Below are positions 33,698 to 42,050 of a DNA stretch of 50,188 nucleotides, in pieces. Location: contig CAIQCB010000056.1 in NCBI GenBank assembly GCA_903870245.1, forward strand, positions 1-50,188, in the 5' to 3' direction. This stretch comes from an uncultured Methylocystaceae bacterium. Lineage in GTDB: Bacteria > Pseudomonadota > Alphaproteobacteria > Rhizobiales > Beijerinckiaceae. The notes under the pieces were generated by a model. It was not told where the DNA came from, ran no database searches, and saw only the letters and a program-made list of their open reading frames with translations. Numbering within the stretch: position 1 is the first letter of the stretch; each line of letters begins with the position of its first letter. The translations under genes were made by a program, and so were the position numbers.

Positions 33698-34083
33698 GCG
33701 AGGCTGCGGAAAAAGCGCGTGGCTATGTGCCCGGTCGTCACCGGGTCGAGGATTATGGCGGCGGAGGATTTCGCTTCGCAGACATGTCTCACCGCGGATC
33801 AATCCTTGCCCTGCCGACTGGCGTCCGCGCTATCGCCGCCCTCAGCCATGCGGATATCGACTCAGGACTGATTGATCAGGCGTTGAGCGAGTCTGAAGGA
33901 CTTGATGTGCTGATTATCGGTTCGGGTAAGGAGCTCCTCCCGCTTCCTGGCGCGCTGCGCGCTCGACTACGGGACGCCGGCGCAGGTTGCGAGACCATGG
34001 CGACGGGGGCCGCCGTGCGCACCTATAATCTGCTGCTGGATGAAGGCCGCCGGGTCGGGGCGCTGCTCATCGCCGTTGACTGA
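33694..34083 (+). CDS. Mth938-like domain (DUF498) protein, NDUFAF3 homologue
   Basis: 129 residues with a TTG start overlapping the secF stop. The Mth938/Xcc1710 fold is recognisable from the FRFADMSHRGSILALPTGV strand and the DVLIIGSGKELLPLPGALR, the conserved GTG/GSG turn, plus the TGAAVRTYNLLLDEGRRVG helix. Human NDUFAF3, a complex I assembly factor, belongs to this family. The adjacency to secDF and to an NDUFAF6-like gene is conserved in alphaproteobacteria, which suggests a membrane-insertion or complex I assembly link (inference). Confidence 0.85.
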   Translation: MSEAAEKARGYVPGRHRVEDYGGGGFRFADMSHRGSILALPTGVRAIAALSHADIDSGLIDQALSESEGLDVLIIGSGKELLPLPGALRARLRDAGAGCETMATGAAVRTYNLLLDEGRRVGALLIAVD

Positions 34084-34088
34084 GAACG

Positions 34089-34880
34089 ATGTCAACAACC
34101 CGCCCGGACGATTACGATTACTGCGAGCGCCTGGTGCGGGAAAATGATCGCGACCTGTGGCTCGCGTGCCTGTTCGCCCCTGAGTCAGCGCGTAAATACA
34201 TTCACGCGATCTACGCTTTCGTGATCGAAAGCGCAGAAGTGCGCCAGAAGGTCTCGCAGCCTTTGCTGGGCGAGATGCGACTACGCTGGTGGCGCGACAT
34301 CCTTGACTCCGGCGCCTCGACAACCGCCGAGGCCCCTCCGGTCGCCGCCGCCCTGCTCGACGCAGCCAAACAATTCGATCTCCCGCGCGACGAGCTCGCA
34401 ACGCTGCTCGATGCGCGAATTTTCGATCTGTACGATGATCCCATGCCAACCGTAGCCGCGCTTGAGGACTATTGCCGGGCGACCGCTGCGGCGCCGATCC
34501 GTTGGACAGGAAAAATACTCGGCGCCAACGTCGCCAGTTCAATCAGCGCGTTCGACGACGCCGGCGTTGCGCTGGGGCTGACACGGATCCTGCGCGAGCG
34601 CACAGTCGCCTTCATCCCCCGCGAGTTGTCTGACACCGAAAGTCTGGCAACGGCGCGGCGACAGCTCGCCGTTCTCGCCAGGAAGAAATATGACGATGCC
34701 CGTTCAGCAACTTATCGCCTGACCGCCGGTCGGGAGGCCTTGCTGCCGGCGGCGACCGTTCCGCTATATCTGGAGCAAATGGCGAGAAAGGGCTACGATC
34801 CCGATGTCGCCCACTCCGAGCCGTCGCCTTTGCGCCGGCAATGGCGTTTGTGGCACGCATCGCGCGGCGGCGGACTTTAA
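34089..34880 (+). CDS. Phytoene/squalene synthase-like protein, NDUFAF6-type
   Basis: 263 residues, ATG five bases behind the preceding stop. The trans-prenyl-transferase helical fold is seen from YDYCERLVRENDRDLWLACLF through GLTRILRERTVAFIPRE. However, the two aspartate-rich DxxxD metal sites of true squalene synthases are degenerate (for example EMRLRWWRDILD and ARIFDLYDD), as in NDUFAF6, the human complex I assembly factor of the same superfamily. It is therefore probably not a carotenoid or hopanoid enzyme; no other such genes are near. Last gene of the Sec-associated operon, 31 bases before regB. Confidence 0.8.
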   Translation: MSTTRPDDYDYCERLVRENDRDLWLACLFAPESARKYIHAIYAFVIESAEVRQKVSQPLLGEMRLRWWRDILDSGASTTAEAPPVAAALLDAAKQFDLPRDELATLLDARIFDLYDDPMPTVAALEDYCRATAAAPIRWTGKILGANVASSISAFDDAGVALGLTRILRERTVAFIPRELSDTESLATARRQLAVLARKKYDDARSATYRLTAGREALLPAATVPLYLEQMARKGYDPDVAHSEPSPLRRQWRLWHASRGGGL

Positions 34881-34911
34881 CTCCGGCGTCATCGTTAATG
34901 GATCAAAACTG

Positions 34912-36243
34912 ATGACAGCCCTGTCCGAACCCTACGACTACGAACGCCGCCGCCTGCGTCTTGATACGCTCATCCTGTTGCGCTGGATCGCCATCGCAGG
35001 CCAAACCTCCGCGCTGGTTTTCGTCTATTATTTTCTGGATTTCGAATTTCCCATCGGACTGTGTCTCGTCTTCATCGTCGCCTCAGCAACCCTGAATTTC
35101 GGATTGAGCTTCGGCACATCAGGAAGCTTCCGGCTCGGCGACATAGAGGCGGCCGTATTGCTGGGATATGACATTATCCAGCTCGGATTTCTGCTCTACC
35201 TGACTGGCGGCCTGACCAATGGTTTCGCCATGCTGTTCCTCGCCCCCGTGACGATCTCCGCCGTTTCCCTGCCGCGCAATATGACGCTGTTGCTCGGCAT
35301 TTCGATGATGGCTGTGGCGACCTTTCTTTTTGTCGAATACTGGCCGTTGCCCTGGTACGAGAACGAAAAGCTTGTCTTTCCGATGCTTTATCGCGCCAGC
35401 ATACTGGCGGCGCTGGGTTTGAGCGCCACATTTATCGCGATCTATGCGACGCGTGTCGCCGAGGAAAGCCGTCTGCTTGAAACAGCGCTGGCGGCTACTG
35501 AGCTGGTGCTCGCACGCGAACAACATCTTTCTCAACTCGATGGCCTCGCCGCCGCCGCGGCGCATGAGCTCGGCACGCCGCTCGCGACAATCACGCTGAT
35601 CGTCAAGGAGTTGCAAAAAATGGGGTCCGATGTCTCTCCGCAATTACGCGATGATTTCGCGTTGCTTGCCCAGGAGACCGCCCGCTGTCGGGAGATATTG
35701 GGCAAACTTACCTCGCTTAACTCCGCTGATGAAGGCGGAGTGATGAACATTCTCTCGATCGATGCTCTCGTTCAGGAAGCGATCGATCCTCATCGCGCCT
35801 TCGACGTAAAAGTCGAAGTGTCGAAACACGGCTCCGGCCCCCCTCCGGCGTTGCTCCGTAACCCCGGTCTTATTTACGGTCTGGGCAATCTCGTTGAAAA
35901 CGCCATGGACTTCGCAAAATCCCGGGTACGTATTGACGCTATGTGGAGCAGCTCCCTGATCGTCATCACGATCGAGGATGATGGACCGGGATTTTCACCT
36001 GCGGTTCTGGCGCGACTGGGCGAACCCTATCTGCGGGGCCGTCCGACGGATCGCCGCACCAAGAAGGAAGAGCAATCGGGCCTTGGACTGGGACTCTTCA
36101 TCGCCAAAACCCTGATCGAGCGCTCGGGCGCAATTGTCGACATGACCAATGTCTCCCAACCACGTAGCGGCGCCATTGTTCGGATGTCTTGGCCCCGGGC
36201 CACCATCGAGATCACCGGAGCCTCCGCCGTATCGAGGGATTAG
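34912..36243 (+). CDS. regB: Redox sensor histidine kinase RegB/PrrB/ActS
   Basis: 443 residues from the ATG at 34912. Six membrane helices (about 20-185) are followed by the phosphoacceptor AAAAHELGTPLATI (His218), the redox-active Cys259 in TARCREILGKL and a C-terminal ATPase domain with DDGPGFSPAVLARLGEP and GLGLGLFIAKTLIERSG. RegB signals quinone-pool redox state to RegA and controls respiration, CO2 and N2 fixation genes. Oddity: the ubiquinone-binding heptad GGLTNPF reads GGLTNGF (99-105), with Gly104 (codon GGT at 35221) in place of the conserved Pro. Confidence 0.93.
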   Translation: MTALSEPYDYERRRLRLDTLILLRWIAIAGQTSALVFVYYFLDFEFPIGLCLVFIVASATLNFGLSFGTSGSFRLGDIEAAVLLGYDIIQLGFLLYLTGGLTNGFAMLFLAPVTISAVSLPRNMTLLLGISMMAVATFLFVEYWPLPWYENEKLVFPMLYRASILAALGLSATFIAIYATRVAEESRLLETALAATELVLAREQHLSQLDGLAAAAAHELGTPLATITLIVKELQKMGSDVSPQLRDDFALLAQETARCREILGKLTSLNSADEGGVMNILSIDALVQEAIDPHRAFDVKVEVSKHGSGPPPALLRNPGLIYGLGNLVENAMDFAKSRVRIDAMWSSSLIVITIEDDGPGFSPAVLARLGEPYLRGRPTDRRTKKEEQSGLGLGLFIAKTLIERSGAIVDMTNVSQPRSGAIVRMSWPRATIEITGASAVSRD

Positions 36244-36326
36244 ACCCCTCGCATGTGGTTGATAACCGGGAGCAGGATCGACTTAAGAAGGCATATCCGC
36301 TAGAATTTTGTTGATTGGGTGGACAG

Positions 36327-36938
36327 ATGACAGAATCAGACCACGACAACAAAAACTCCGATGAAGACTTCAACCTGGCGACGGATGACGCCCTGCAGGC
36401 GCCCGCCTTGCCCGAAGATCGGACATTGCTGATCCTCGACGACGATCGTCCGTTCCTTTCGCGACTGACGCGAGCAATGGAGCTGCGCGGATTTACGGTG
36501 ACCGCCTGTGAAACCGTCGCTGATGGATTGGCGGCGCTAGACACGGAACCCCCATCTTTCGCAATCATCGACATGCGTCTGGGAGACGGCAACGGCCTTG
36601 ACGTCATCTCCAAGCTAAAGACACTGCGGCCCGATGCGCGCGGCATCATCCTGACAGGATATGGCAATATCGCCACAGCCGTCACCGCCGTAAAACTTGG
36701 GGCCTTCGATTATCTCGCCAAACCAGCCGACGCCGACGAAATCTATCACGCGCTGATGGCGACGCAGATCGATAAACCCGACGCTCAGGAAAATCCGATG
36801 TCTGCAGACCGGGTTCGGTGGGAGCACATACAGCGCGTGTTCGAATCCTGCGACCGCAATGTTTCCGAAACGGCGAGACGACTGAATATGCACCGCCGCA
36901 CCCTCCAGCGTATCCTGGCGAAACGCGCGCCGCGCTAG
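36327..36938 (+). CDS. regA: Response regulator RegA/PrrA/ActR
   Basis: 203 residues from the ATG at 36327 (GGTGG ribosome-binding site; a TTG at 36315 would add four residues). The receiver domain has LLILDDD and phosphoacceptor Asp82 in AIIDMRLGDG, Thr in ILTGYGN and Lys in YLAKPAD. The C-terminal Fis-type helix-turn-helix, WEHIQRVFESCDRNVSETAR followed by RLNMHRRTLQRILAKR, is essentially that of RegA. The first 30 residues are an acidic extension longer than in the Rhodobacter protein. It is the cognate partner of regB, 83 bases upstream. Confidence 0.95.
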   Translation: MTESDHDNKNSDEDFNLATDDALQAPALPEDRTLLILDDDRPFLSRLTRAMELRGFTVTACETVADGLAALDTEPPSFAIIDMRLGDGNGLDVISKLKTLRPDARGIILTGYGNIATAVTAVKLGAFDYLAKPADADEIYHALMATQIDKPDAQENPMSADRVRWEHIQRVFESCDRNVSETARRLNMHRRTLQRILAKRAPR

Positions 36939-37055
36939 AGTTGCGTCGGGATGAAGATAAGTTCGCTTCGAACAATATCTTCACCATCGCGCTGAACCGG
37001 CGTGCCTGTAAATTGGCCTGCAAGATCTCGCCTGTCGTAATGGACGTGCCCAGCG

Positions 37056-38141
37056 ATGAAAAAACGCATAATTTTCGCGCTTATTATTGTGCTTGGCTTC
37101 ATTGTTCCTTGCGCCGCCGCCGAGCGCGTGGTGAATATTTTTAACTGGAGCGATTATATCGACCCCGGCGTGCTGGCGGATTTCACCCGTGAAACCGGGA
37201 TCAAGGTCATTTACGACACCTACGATTCCAACGAAATGCTGGAAGCCCGCATGCTGGCGGGCCCTACAGGTTATGATGTCGTGGCGCCGTCAGGCCCCCT
37301 TCTGCAACGTCTGGTTCGCGCGAATGTTCTGCGTCCTCTTGACCGGCGCCGTCTGACCAACGCGGCAAATCTCTGGCCGGAAATCGACCGACGGCTTCAA
37401 CTCTACGATCCTGGCGGAGCCCACGCAGTCGATTACGCATGGTTCACGACCGGCGTCGCCTACAATGAAGCAAAAATTACCGAACGCATCGGCAAGCCGA
37501 TCGCCAGCTGGGACGAGGTGCTTCGCCCCGATGCTTTGAAAAAATTCTCTGATTGCGCTGTCTATATGCTGGATAGTCCTGAGGATATGCTGGCCATCGC
37601 CCTGAACTATCTGAAACTGGACCCGAATTCCAAAAATTCCGGCGATTTGCGCCGTGCGGCCGATGTTTTGGCTGGGTTAAGAAGATATGTGAAAAAATTT
37701 CATTCATCGGAATATATCAACGCCCTCGCCAATGGCGATATTTGTCTTGCCATCGGCTGGGCTGGCGACGCGTTGCAGGCGCGTAACCGCGCCCGTGAGG
37801 CTGGATCTGATGTGAATATCGCCTTTGTAGCGCCAGTCGAAGGGGCAATGATTTCACTCGATACGCTGGCGATTCCGATTGACGCCGCGCATGTCGACGC
37901 AGCCTATATCTTTATCGATTATCTCCTGCGCCCTGATGTCGCCGCCAGGAATGTGCGGGCCACAAATTTCGCCAGCGGCGTGCTGCCAGCGCGTAAACTT
38001 CTCGATCCCTCAATCGGGAATGACCCGGCGATCTATCCCGATGCAGCTACGATGTCGCGTCTCTTCGCAGTGACGGCGCCCGATCAGTCGACACAAAAGC
38101 TGATGACGCGTCTCTGGACAATGGTGAAGACCGGCCATTAG
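37056..38141 (+). CDS. Periplasmic spermidine/putrescine-type substrate-binding protein (PotF/PotD-like)
   Basis: 361 residues with a signal peptide (about 1-22, ending AAA-ERV). The start of the mature protein, VVNIFNWSDYIDPGVLADFTRETG, is diagnostic for the polyamine binding proteins, and GYDVVAPSG, YAWFTTGVAYNE and AIGWAGDALQARNRA carry typical ligand-pocket residues. It would deliver putrescine or spermidine to an ABC importer, but no potG/H/I genes lie in the window, so the importer is elsewhere or the protein serves as a sensor. Alone behind regA, 117 bases after it. Confidence 0.88.
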   Translation: MKKRIIFALIIVLGFIVPCAAAERVVNIFNWSDYIDPGVLADFTRETGIKVIYDTYDSNEMLEARMLAGPTGYDVVAPSGPLLQRLVRANVLRPLDRRRLTNAANLWPEIDRRLQLYDPGGAHAVDYAWFTTGVAYNEAKITERIGKPIASWDEVLRPDALKKFSDCAVYMLDSPEDMLAIALNYLKLDPNSKNSGDLRRAADVLAGLRRYVKKFHSSEYINALANGDICLAIGWAGDALQARNRAREAGSDVNIAFVAPVEGAMISLDTLAIPIDAAHVDAAYIFIDYLLRPDVAARNVRATNFASGVLPARKLLDPSIGNDPAIYPDAATMSRLFAVTAPDQSTQKLMTRLWTMVKTGH

Positions 38142-38152
38142 GTCATTTACCG

Positions 38153-38169
38153 GTCTGATTCAATCAGAC
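38153..38169. terminator. Perfect palindrome between the binding-protein gene and dnaA
   Basis: GTCTGATT-C-AATCAGAC is a 17-base perfect palindrome 11 bases after the stop of the plus-strand binding-protein gene; a T-rich stretch (TTTCGTTTTTTCGGG) follows only about 12 bases later. It may end plus-strand transcription or be a protein site. The gap 38142-38296 holds no gene; a second repeat (AGCGCT, spacer, AGCGCT) lies at about 38221-38241. Confidence 0.35.
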
Positions 38170-38296
38170 ATAGGCTCTGGTCTTTCGTTTTTTCGGGTTT
38201 GCTTTCTCGCCAAAACTGTTAGCGCTTCGGCATCGAGCGCTGCAATCACGCAAGCCGGCAAGCCGTTGCGAGGCAGCGCCGGCTCAGCCCGCTCAA

Positions 38297-39820
38297 TCAA
38301 TTCTCGTTAAGGATTCGCTTCAGCAAATCAATAACCTCGGCAAGCCCCTTGTCCTTCGACGCAAGCTCTTCGATTTTGCGCACGGCGTGTAACACGGTCG
38401 TGTGATCTCGTCCGCCAAACCGCCGGCCAATTTCCGGTAGAGAGCGCAGCGTCAGCACCTTGGAGAGATACATCGCAATCTGCCTTGGCCGGACAACATT
38501 CGCTGTTCGTCTGGAAGACAGAATATCGGCCCGAGAGATATTATAATGATTGGCCACAAGCTTCTGAATGTCGTCGATCTTGACGCGGCGCGGGTCCTGC
38601 GTGCGGACGAGATCGCGAATGGCGACCTCTGCCGTCTCGATGGTAAGTGGGGCTCCGGTCAATGTCGAATGCGCAAGCAGTCGATTGACGGCGCCTTCCA
38701 GATCGCGGCCATTGGTGACGATTGTTCGCGCGACATAGGCGACAACGTCCTCCGGGACCAAAAAATCCGGATGAGAATCGCTCGCCGCCGTGATGCGCGC
38801 AGACAGAATATTGGCCCGTAACGCATCGTCGAGGGGGCCTATGTCAACGCATAAACCGCCCTTGAAACGCGACAATACACGCTCGTCGAGCGTATCGAGA
38901 TCGGACGGCGGACGATCTGCCGCGACAACAACCTGTCGCCCGGCGTCAATCAGAGCGTTCAATGTATGACAAAATTCCTGCTGAATGGATTTGCCCTGAA
39001 GAAATTGTACGTCGTCGATGATCAGCAAATCGATCGCACGCAGACGTTCCTTGAAAGCGATCGACGTCTGCGCCGTCAGCGAAGAAACAAAACCGCTCAT
39101 GAAACGCTCGGCGGTCAGATAAATGACACGCCGATTATTTTCGTTCGCCGCATGCGCCAGCGCCTGCAAAAGATGCGTTTTGCCTAACCCGACGCCAGCA
39201 TGGGCATACAACGGGTTGAACATCGGGGTTTCGCCCGGTCTCGACTCGGCGACCCGGCACGCAGCAGCGTAAGCAAGCTGGTTCGACGGACCGACAAGGA
39301 AACTGGAGAAAGATAATCTTTTATCCAGCGGCGACCCGATCAGCGAGGCGTGATCGGTTGTCGTCTGGGCGCGAGCGCTACGTCTTGAGCTCGTTGATGA
39401 AACGCCGTTCTCGCTTGATGTCGCAGTGGCCGTTGAAATTTTTGCCGTATGAGCGGCGGATGGCGACTCGGGGCCAGTCTCCGTCTCATTGGCGCGAGAT
39501 CTGGCCTTGCGCGCGGAGGACCGCACATCGATCAGAACGCTCTCGATAGTTTTGAACTCCGTCGCGACCCGGGATTTGATGCGCGGCGCATAGTGAGATT
39601 GCACCCAGCTCTTGAGGAATCTGGTCGGAACAGTCAGGTGAAGATTGCGGTCTTCGATGCGATCCAGTTCCAGTCGCGTAAACCATGAGTTGTAAACGGC
39701 GTCGCCAAGCTCGACGCGCAGACGCTGTTTAACCCGCTCCCAGCGCGCCCGATCTTCGGCGGTAATCTGTTTAGGCGTATCGTCTCTACATTCCGACATA
39801 TTCACCATCAACCTTGCCAT
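38297..39820 (-). CDS. dnaA: Chromosomal replication initiator DnaA
   Basis: 507 residues from the ATG at 39820; in-frame ATGs at 39808 and 39799 are equally possible and none has a strong ribosome-binding site. Domain I ([21 protein letters not shown]), a variable linker rich in Ser/Thr/Arg (about 100-165), the AAA+ core with Walker [15 protein letters not shown] and Walker [14 protein letters not shown], and domain IV with the DnaA-box-reading [12 protein letters not shown] and [14 protein letters not shown] are all intact. Transcribed away from rpsT-side genes. No dnaN follows; downstream lies the convergent binding-protein gene. Confidence 0.96.
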   Translation of the reverse strand: MARLMVNMSECRDDTPKQITAEDRARWERVKQRLRVELGDAVYNSWFTRLELDRIEDRNLHLTVPTRFLKSWVQSHYAPRIKSRVATEFKTIESVLIDVRSSARKARSRANETETGPESPSAAHTAKISTATATSSENGVSSTSSRRSARAQTTTDHASLIGSPLDKRLSFSSFLVGPSNQLAYAAACRVAESRPGETPMFNPLYAHAGVGLGKTHLLQALAHAANENNRRVIYLTAERFMSGFVSSLTAQTSIAFKERLRAIDLLIIDDVQFLQGKSIQQEFCHTLNALIDAGRQVVVAADRPPSDLDTLDERVLSRFKGGLCVDIGPLDDALRANILSARITAASDSHPDFLVPEDVVAYVARTIVTNGRDLEGAVNRLLAHSTLTGAPLTIETAEVAIRDLVRTQDPRRVKIDDIQKLVANHYNISRADILSSRRTANVVRPRQIAMYLSKVLTLRSLPEIGRRFGGRDHTTVLHAVRKIEELASKDKGLAEVIDLLKRILNEN

Positions 39821-39895
39821 GAAAATTCAGAGACGAGCCTGTTGATCCGCCGGGGCGGACAATGGACCCGATATTCCTGGAACGGATCCCGCCGG

Positions 39896-40066
39896 TTAAA
39901 AATCCGGAGGGCTTGCTATTGAAACTGCGTCGGTCGGATCAATCGAGGGTTGTAAATGGAGCAAAACACTGACGCTGGACAAGACAAATTGCGCAAAGGC
40001 TTCCCCTGTCAGGACGAAGAGACCCAGAAAAAAACCAGTCTTTGCCTCTTCATCGCCAGTGATCAT
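39896..40066 (-). CDS. Small membrane-protein ORF with ideal ribosome-binding site upstream of dnaA
   Basis: 56 residues from the ATG at 40066, preceded by CAGGAGGTGGAAAAT, a consensus AGGAGGT with seven-base spacing. The product has a short acidic head (MITGDEEAKTG), a hydrophobic run (FFLGLFVLTGEAFAQFVLSSVSVLLHL) and a polar tail. The same frame is open further upstream to 40150 without a ribosome-binding site. No family was recognised. It ends 75 bases before dnaA on the same strand and may share its transcript. Confidence 0.45.
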   Translation of the reverse strand: MITGDEEAKTGFFLGLFVLTGEAFAQFVLSSVSVLLHLQPSIDPTDAVSIASPPDF

Positions 40067-40176
40067 ATTTTCCACCTCCTGATGACATAGCGAACGAATA
40101 ATCTTTTCAAGCGTGCGAATGTCGGGTCGACGCATTGACGACCAGGTCACCTCAAAAAGACGCTTGATTACACGAT

Positions 40177-40191
40177 CTTGCGTGACGCAAG
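40177..40191. promoter_or_regulatory. Perfect palindrome CTTGCGT-G-ACGCAAG
   Basis: A 15-base perfect palindrome (7-bp arms, one central base) about 110 bases upstream of the small ORF that precedes dnaA. Shape and size fit the binding site of a dimeric regulator; no specific regulator was recognised. Confidence 0.4.
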
Positions 40192-40273
40192 AGGCTCTCT
40201 GTTTTTCAAAAAGCTGCTGGACGGAGAAGACATTGCATCATTTCCATACCCCAGGAACCGGCGAAAACAGCAC

Positions 40274-40297
40274 GTCGAACAATCTCTCTCGTTCGAC
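40274..40297. promoter_or_regulatory. Inverted repeat GTCGAAC-(10)-GTTCGAC
   Basis: Perfect 7-bp arms at 40274-40280 and 40291-40297 around AATCTCTCTC, followed by an A-run. The centre-to-centre spacing of 17 bases could present two half-sites on one DNA face, or form a hairpin. Function unknown. Confidence 0.3.
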
Positions 40298-40629
40298 AAA
40301 AAAAACCTACACGCGCCTCGCCCACCGCGCAATCCGCCAACACCCCGAGGACATGAAAGAACACTCATGAAATGCCGATCATCGCGACGGAAATGTTTGG
40401 TGGTTCGTAACCCGATGATTCATCGTCAATAAAAAAAAATCATCTCACTTATTCTGCGGAGCGTCGAGAGGACATGCAGCCGCCCCTCGAAGAAGACAGG
40501 CGCAATGTCAAGATCGTGTCTTGCTGGGTCAAAATCCGGCTTCACTGCAAAGTTTTGAATCCGGTGATGTTTAGCTGCGCACGAGTTTTAACGTTAAAAA
40601 AAGTCGCAAGGTGTGTTGTGGGCGCTACG

Positions 40630-40757
40630 ATGCGGTTCCGCGAGGCGCATGAGTGAAGGCGGATGTATCCGCAATGCGCATAGATGAGGGAGAAGTAACC
40701 GCGAGGGCGCTGAGAAGGGCGGATGTCTCCGCGAGGCGCGCAATTGAGGGCGGATGC
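40630..40757. repeat. Degenerate ~31-bp tandem repeat array next to rpsT
   Basis: Four imperfect units and a partial one follow one another: each has a GCGGATGTNTCCGC-like hairpin core (perfect GCGGAT-GT-ATCCGC at 40659-40672), then GAGGCGC and a GATGAGGG-like joint. Unit lengths vary from 29 to 32 bases. The array ends just before the rpsT terminator. Unit degeneracy and absence of unique spacers rule out CRISPR. Confidence 0.6.
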
Positions 40758-40765
40758 AATTGAAC

Positions 40766-40793
40766 CAACAAAAAACCCGGCCGTAGCCGGGTT
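40766..40793 (-). terminator. Rho-independent terminator of rpsT
   Basis: On the minus strand AACCCGGC-TACG-GCCGGGTT forms a perfect 8-bp stem with a 4-base loop, followed by TTTTTT, about 30 bases after the rpsT stop. Confidence 0.9.
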
Positions 40794-40824
40794 GCACAGA
40801 GCGTATTTACCAGAGATTTGTCGA

Positions 40825-41097
40825 TCAGGCTTTCGCCTCGAGCGACTTCACTCGCGCAGTCAGGCGAGACACCTTGCGGGAGGCTGTGTTCTTGTGAACG
40901 ACGCCGTGCTGAGCGGCGCGCATGAGCTCGGGCTCTGCAATACGCAATGCATTGGCGGCGAGCGCTGCGTCGCCGGCGGCGAGGGCTTCCTCGACCTTGC
41001 GGAGGAAAGTCCTCATTCGGCTGCGGCGGGCTCTGTTGACGGCCGTCCGCCGCTCGATTTTGCGAACGGCTTTCTTGGCCGAAGTCGTATTGGCCAT
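40825..41097 (-). CDS. rpsT: 30S ribosomal protein S20
   Basis: 90 residues, the usual length. [20 protein letters not shown] followed by [19 protein letters not shown] is diagnostic for S20, which binds 16S rRNA helices in the 30S body. The start follows a GAGGAAAAACC patch. It has its own strong terminator. In Hyphomicrobiales rpsT usually lies between dnaA and an enoyl-CoA hydratase gene, as it does here. Confidence 0.97.
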   Translation of the reverse strand: MANTTSAKKAVRKIERRTAVNRARRSRMRTFLRKVEEALAAGDAALAANALRIAEPELMRAAQHGVVHKNTASRKVSRLTARVKSLEAKA

Positions 41098-41213
41098 TGG
41101 TTTTTCCTCAAGATCGATGGGAGGCCGCGTGGGCCGAAAATCAGTGCGGCCGCGAAATCGCGGCCAAGCAGTCGGGCTTATAGACTCCCGCCGCCCCTCA
41201 CGTCAATGCCGCT

Positions 41214-41987
41214 CTAACGATGCCGGAAATCGGCCTTTCGCTTTTCCATGAAGGCGGTCATCCCCTCTTTCTGATCTTCCGTCGCGAAAAGCGCATAAAA
41301 GACGCGGCGCTCATATTTGACGCCTTGCGCCAGCGTTGTTTCAAAGGCCTGGTTTATGGAGTCCTTGGCCGTCAGGACAGCGGGCAAGGACATGGCGGCG
41401 ATAGCCGAGGCGGCCTTCAGCGCCTCCTGTACAAGGTCCTCCGCCGGCGTGACGCGGGCGACCAGACCTGATCGCTCGGCCTCCTCAGCGCTCATCATTC
41501 GCCCGGTGAGCACCATATCCATAGCCTTGGCCTTGCCGATGGCGCGGGTCAGCCGCTGGGTGCCCCCGGCGCCGGGGATGATGCCCAGCCTGATTTCGGG
41601 TTGGCCGAAGCTCGCATTATCAGCAGCGATAATGAAGTCGCACATCATCGCCAGTTCGCAGCCGCCGCCGAGAGCGAAACCGGCGACAGCCGCAATAATC
41701 GGCTTGCGCGCCCGGGCCACAGCGTCCCATCGGCCCAGAAAATCCTCAAGATAGGCTCCGACCCCTGTCTTGTCGCGCATCTCTTTAATGTCTGCGCCTG
41801 CGGCGAAGGCCTTGTCCGAGCCCGTAATCACCACGCAGCCGATCCCGTCGTCCGCATCGAAACCGGAAAGAGCAATCTCAAGCTCGGCAATAAGTTGCGC
41901 ATTCAGCGCATTGAGCGCCGCCGGCCGATTGAGCCGCACCAGTGCGACGCGGCCATGGGTCTCGGTCTGGATGGTCTGGAAGGACAT
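41214..41987 (-). CDS. Enoyl-CoA hydratase/isomerase family protein
   Basis: 257 residues, crotonase fold. Both catalytic glutamates of short-chain enoyl-CoA hydratase are present, in [15 protein letters not shown] and [21 protein letters not shown]; the oxyanion-hole segment AAGADIKEM is also intact. It probably hydrates trans-2-enoyl-CoA in beta-oxidation or a related pathway. Upstream of rpsT on the same strand, with about 115 bases between. The same gene adjoins rpsT in rhizobia (annotated fadB1 or ech), so position is ancestral. Confidence 0.93.
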   Translation of the reverse strand: MSFQTIQTETHGRVALVRLNRPAALNALNAQLIAELEIALSGFDADDGIGCVVITGSDKAFAAGADIKEMRDKTGVGAYLEDFLGRWDAVARARKPIIAAVAGFALGGGCELAMMCDFIIAADNASFGQPEIRLGIIPGAGGTQRLTRAIGKAKAMDMVLTGRMMSAEEAERSGLVARVTPAEDLVQEALKAASAIAAMSLPAVLTAKDSINQAFETTLAQGVKYERRVFYALFATEDQKEGMTAFMEKRKADFRHR

Positions 41988-42050
41988 GGTGTTTATCTTT
42001 CTGGCGTCGTCGTCGATGGTCTTGCGAGGCCGTCTGCCGCCGCCTGTTCT

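Larger units (their letters stand above)
40067..40627. other. Gene-free AT-rich stretch upstream of dnaA
   Basis: No frame here looks coding in composition or start signals. It holds two inverted repeats listed separately, an A-run at about 40431-40438 and several A/T tracts. No consensus DnaA box (TTATNCACA in either orientation) was found on reading, so it does not look like a typical origin. Promoters for dnaA and the small upstream ORF probably lie here. Confidence 0.5.

Noticed and set aside
34089-34880. Phytoene or squalene synthase for carotenoid/hopanoid synthesis
   Set aside because: The metal-binding DxxxD motifs are degenerate, no other isoprenoid genes are near, and the Sec-operon context fits the NDUFAF6 branch.
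36830-36860. tRNA-like GTTCGAATCC
   Set aside because: It lies inside the conserved RegA helix-turn-helix coding sequence and lacks the other tRNA arms.
40630-40757. CRISPR-like array
   Set aside because: Units are imperfect and contiguous, with no unique spacers and no cas genes.
39821-40824. Replication origin between dnaA and rpsT
   Set aside because: No consensus or near-consensus DnaA box clusters were found on either strand, and in many Hyphomicrobiales the origin lies near hemE rather than dnaA.
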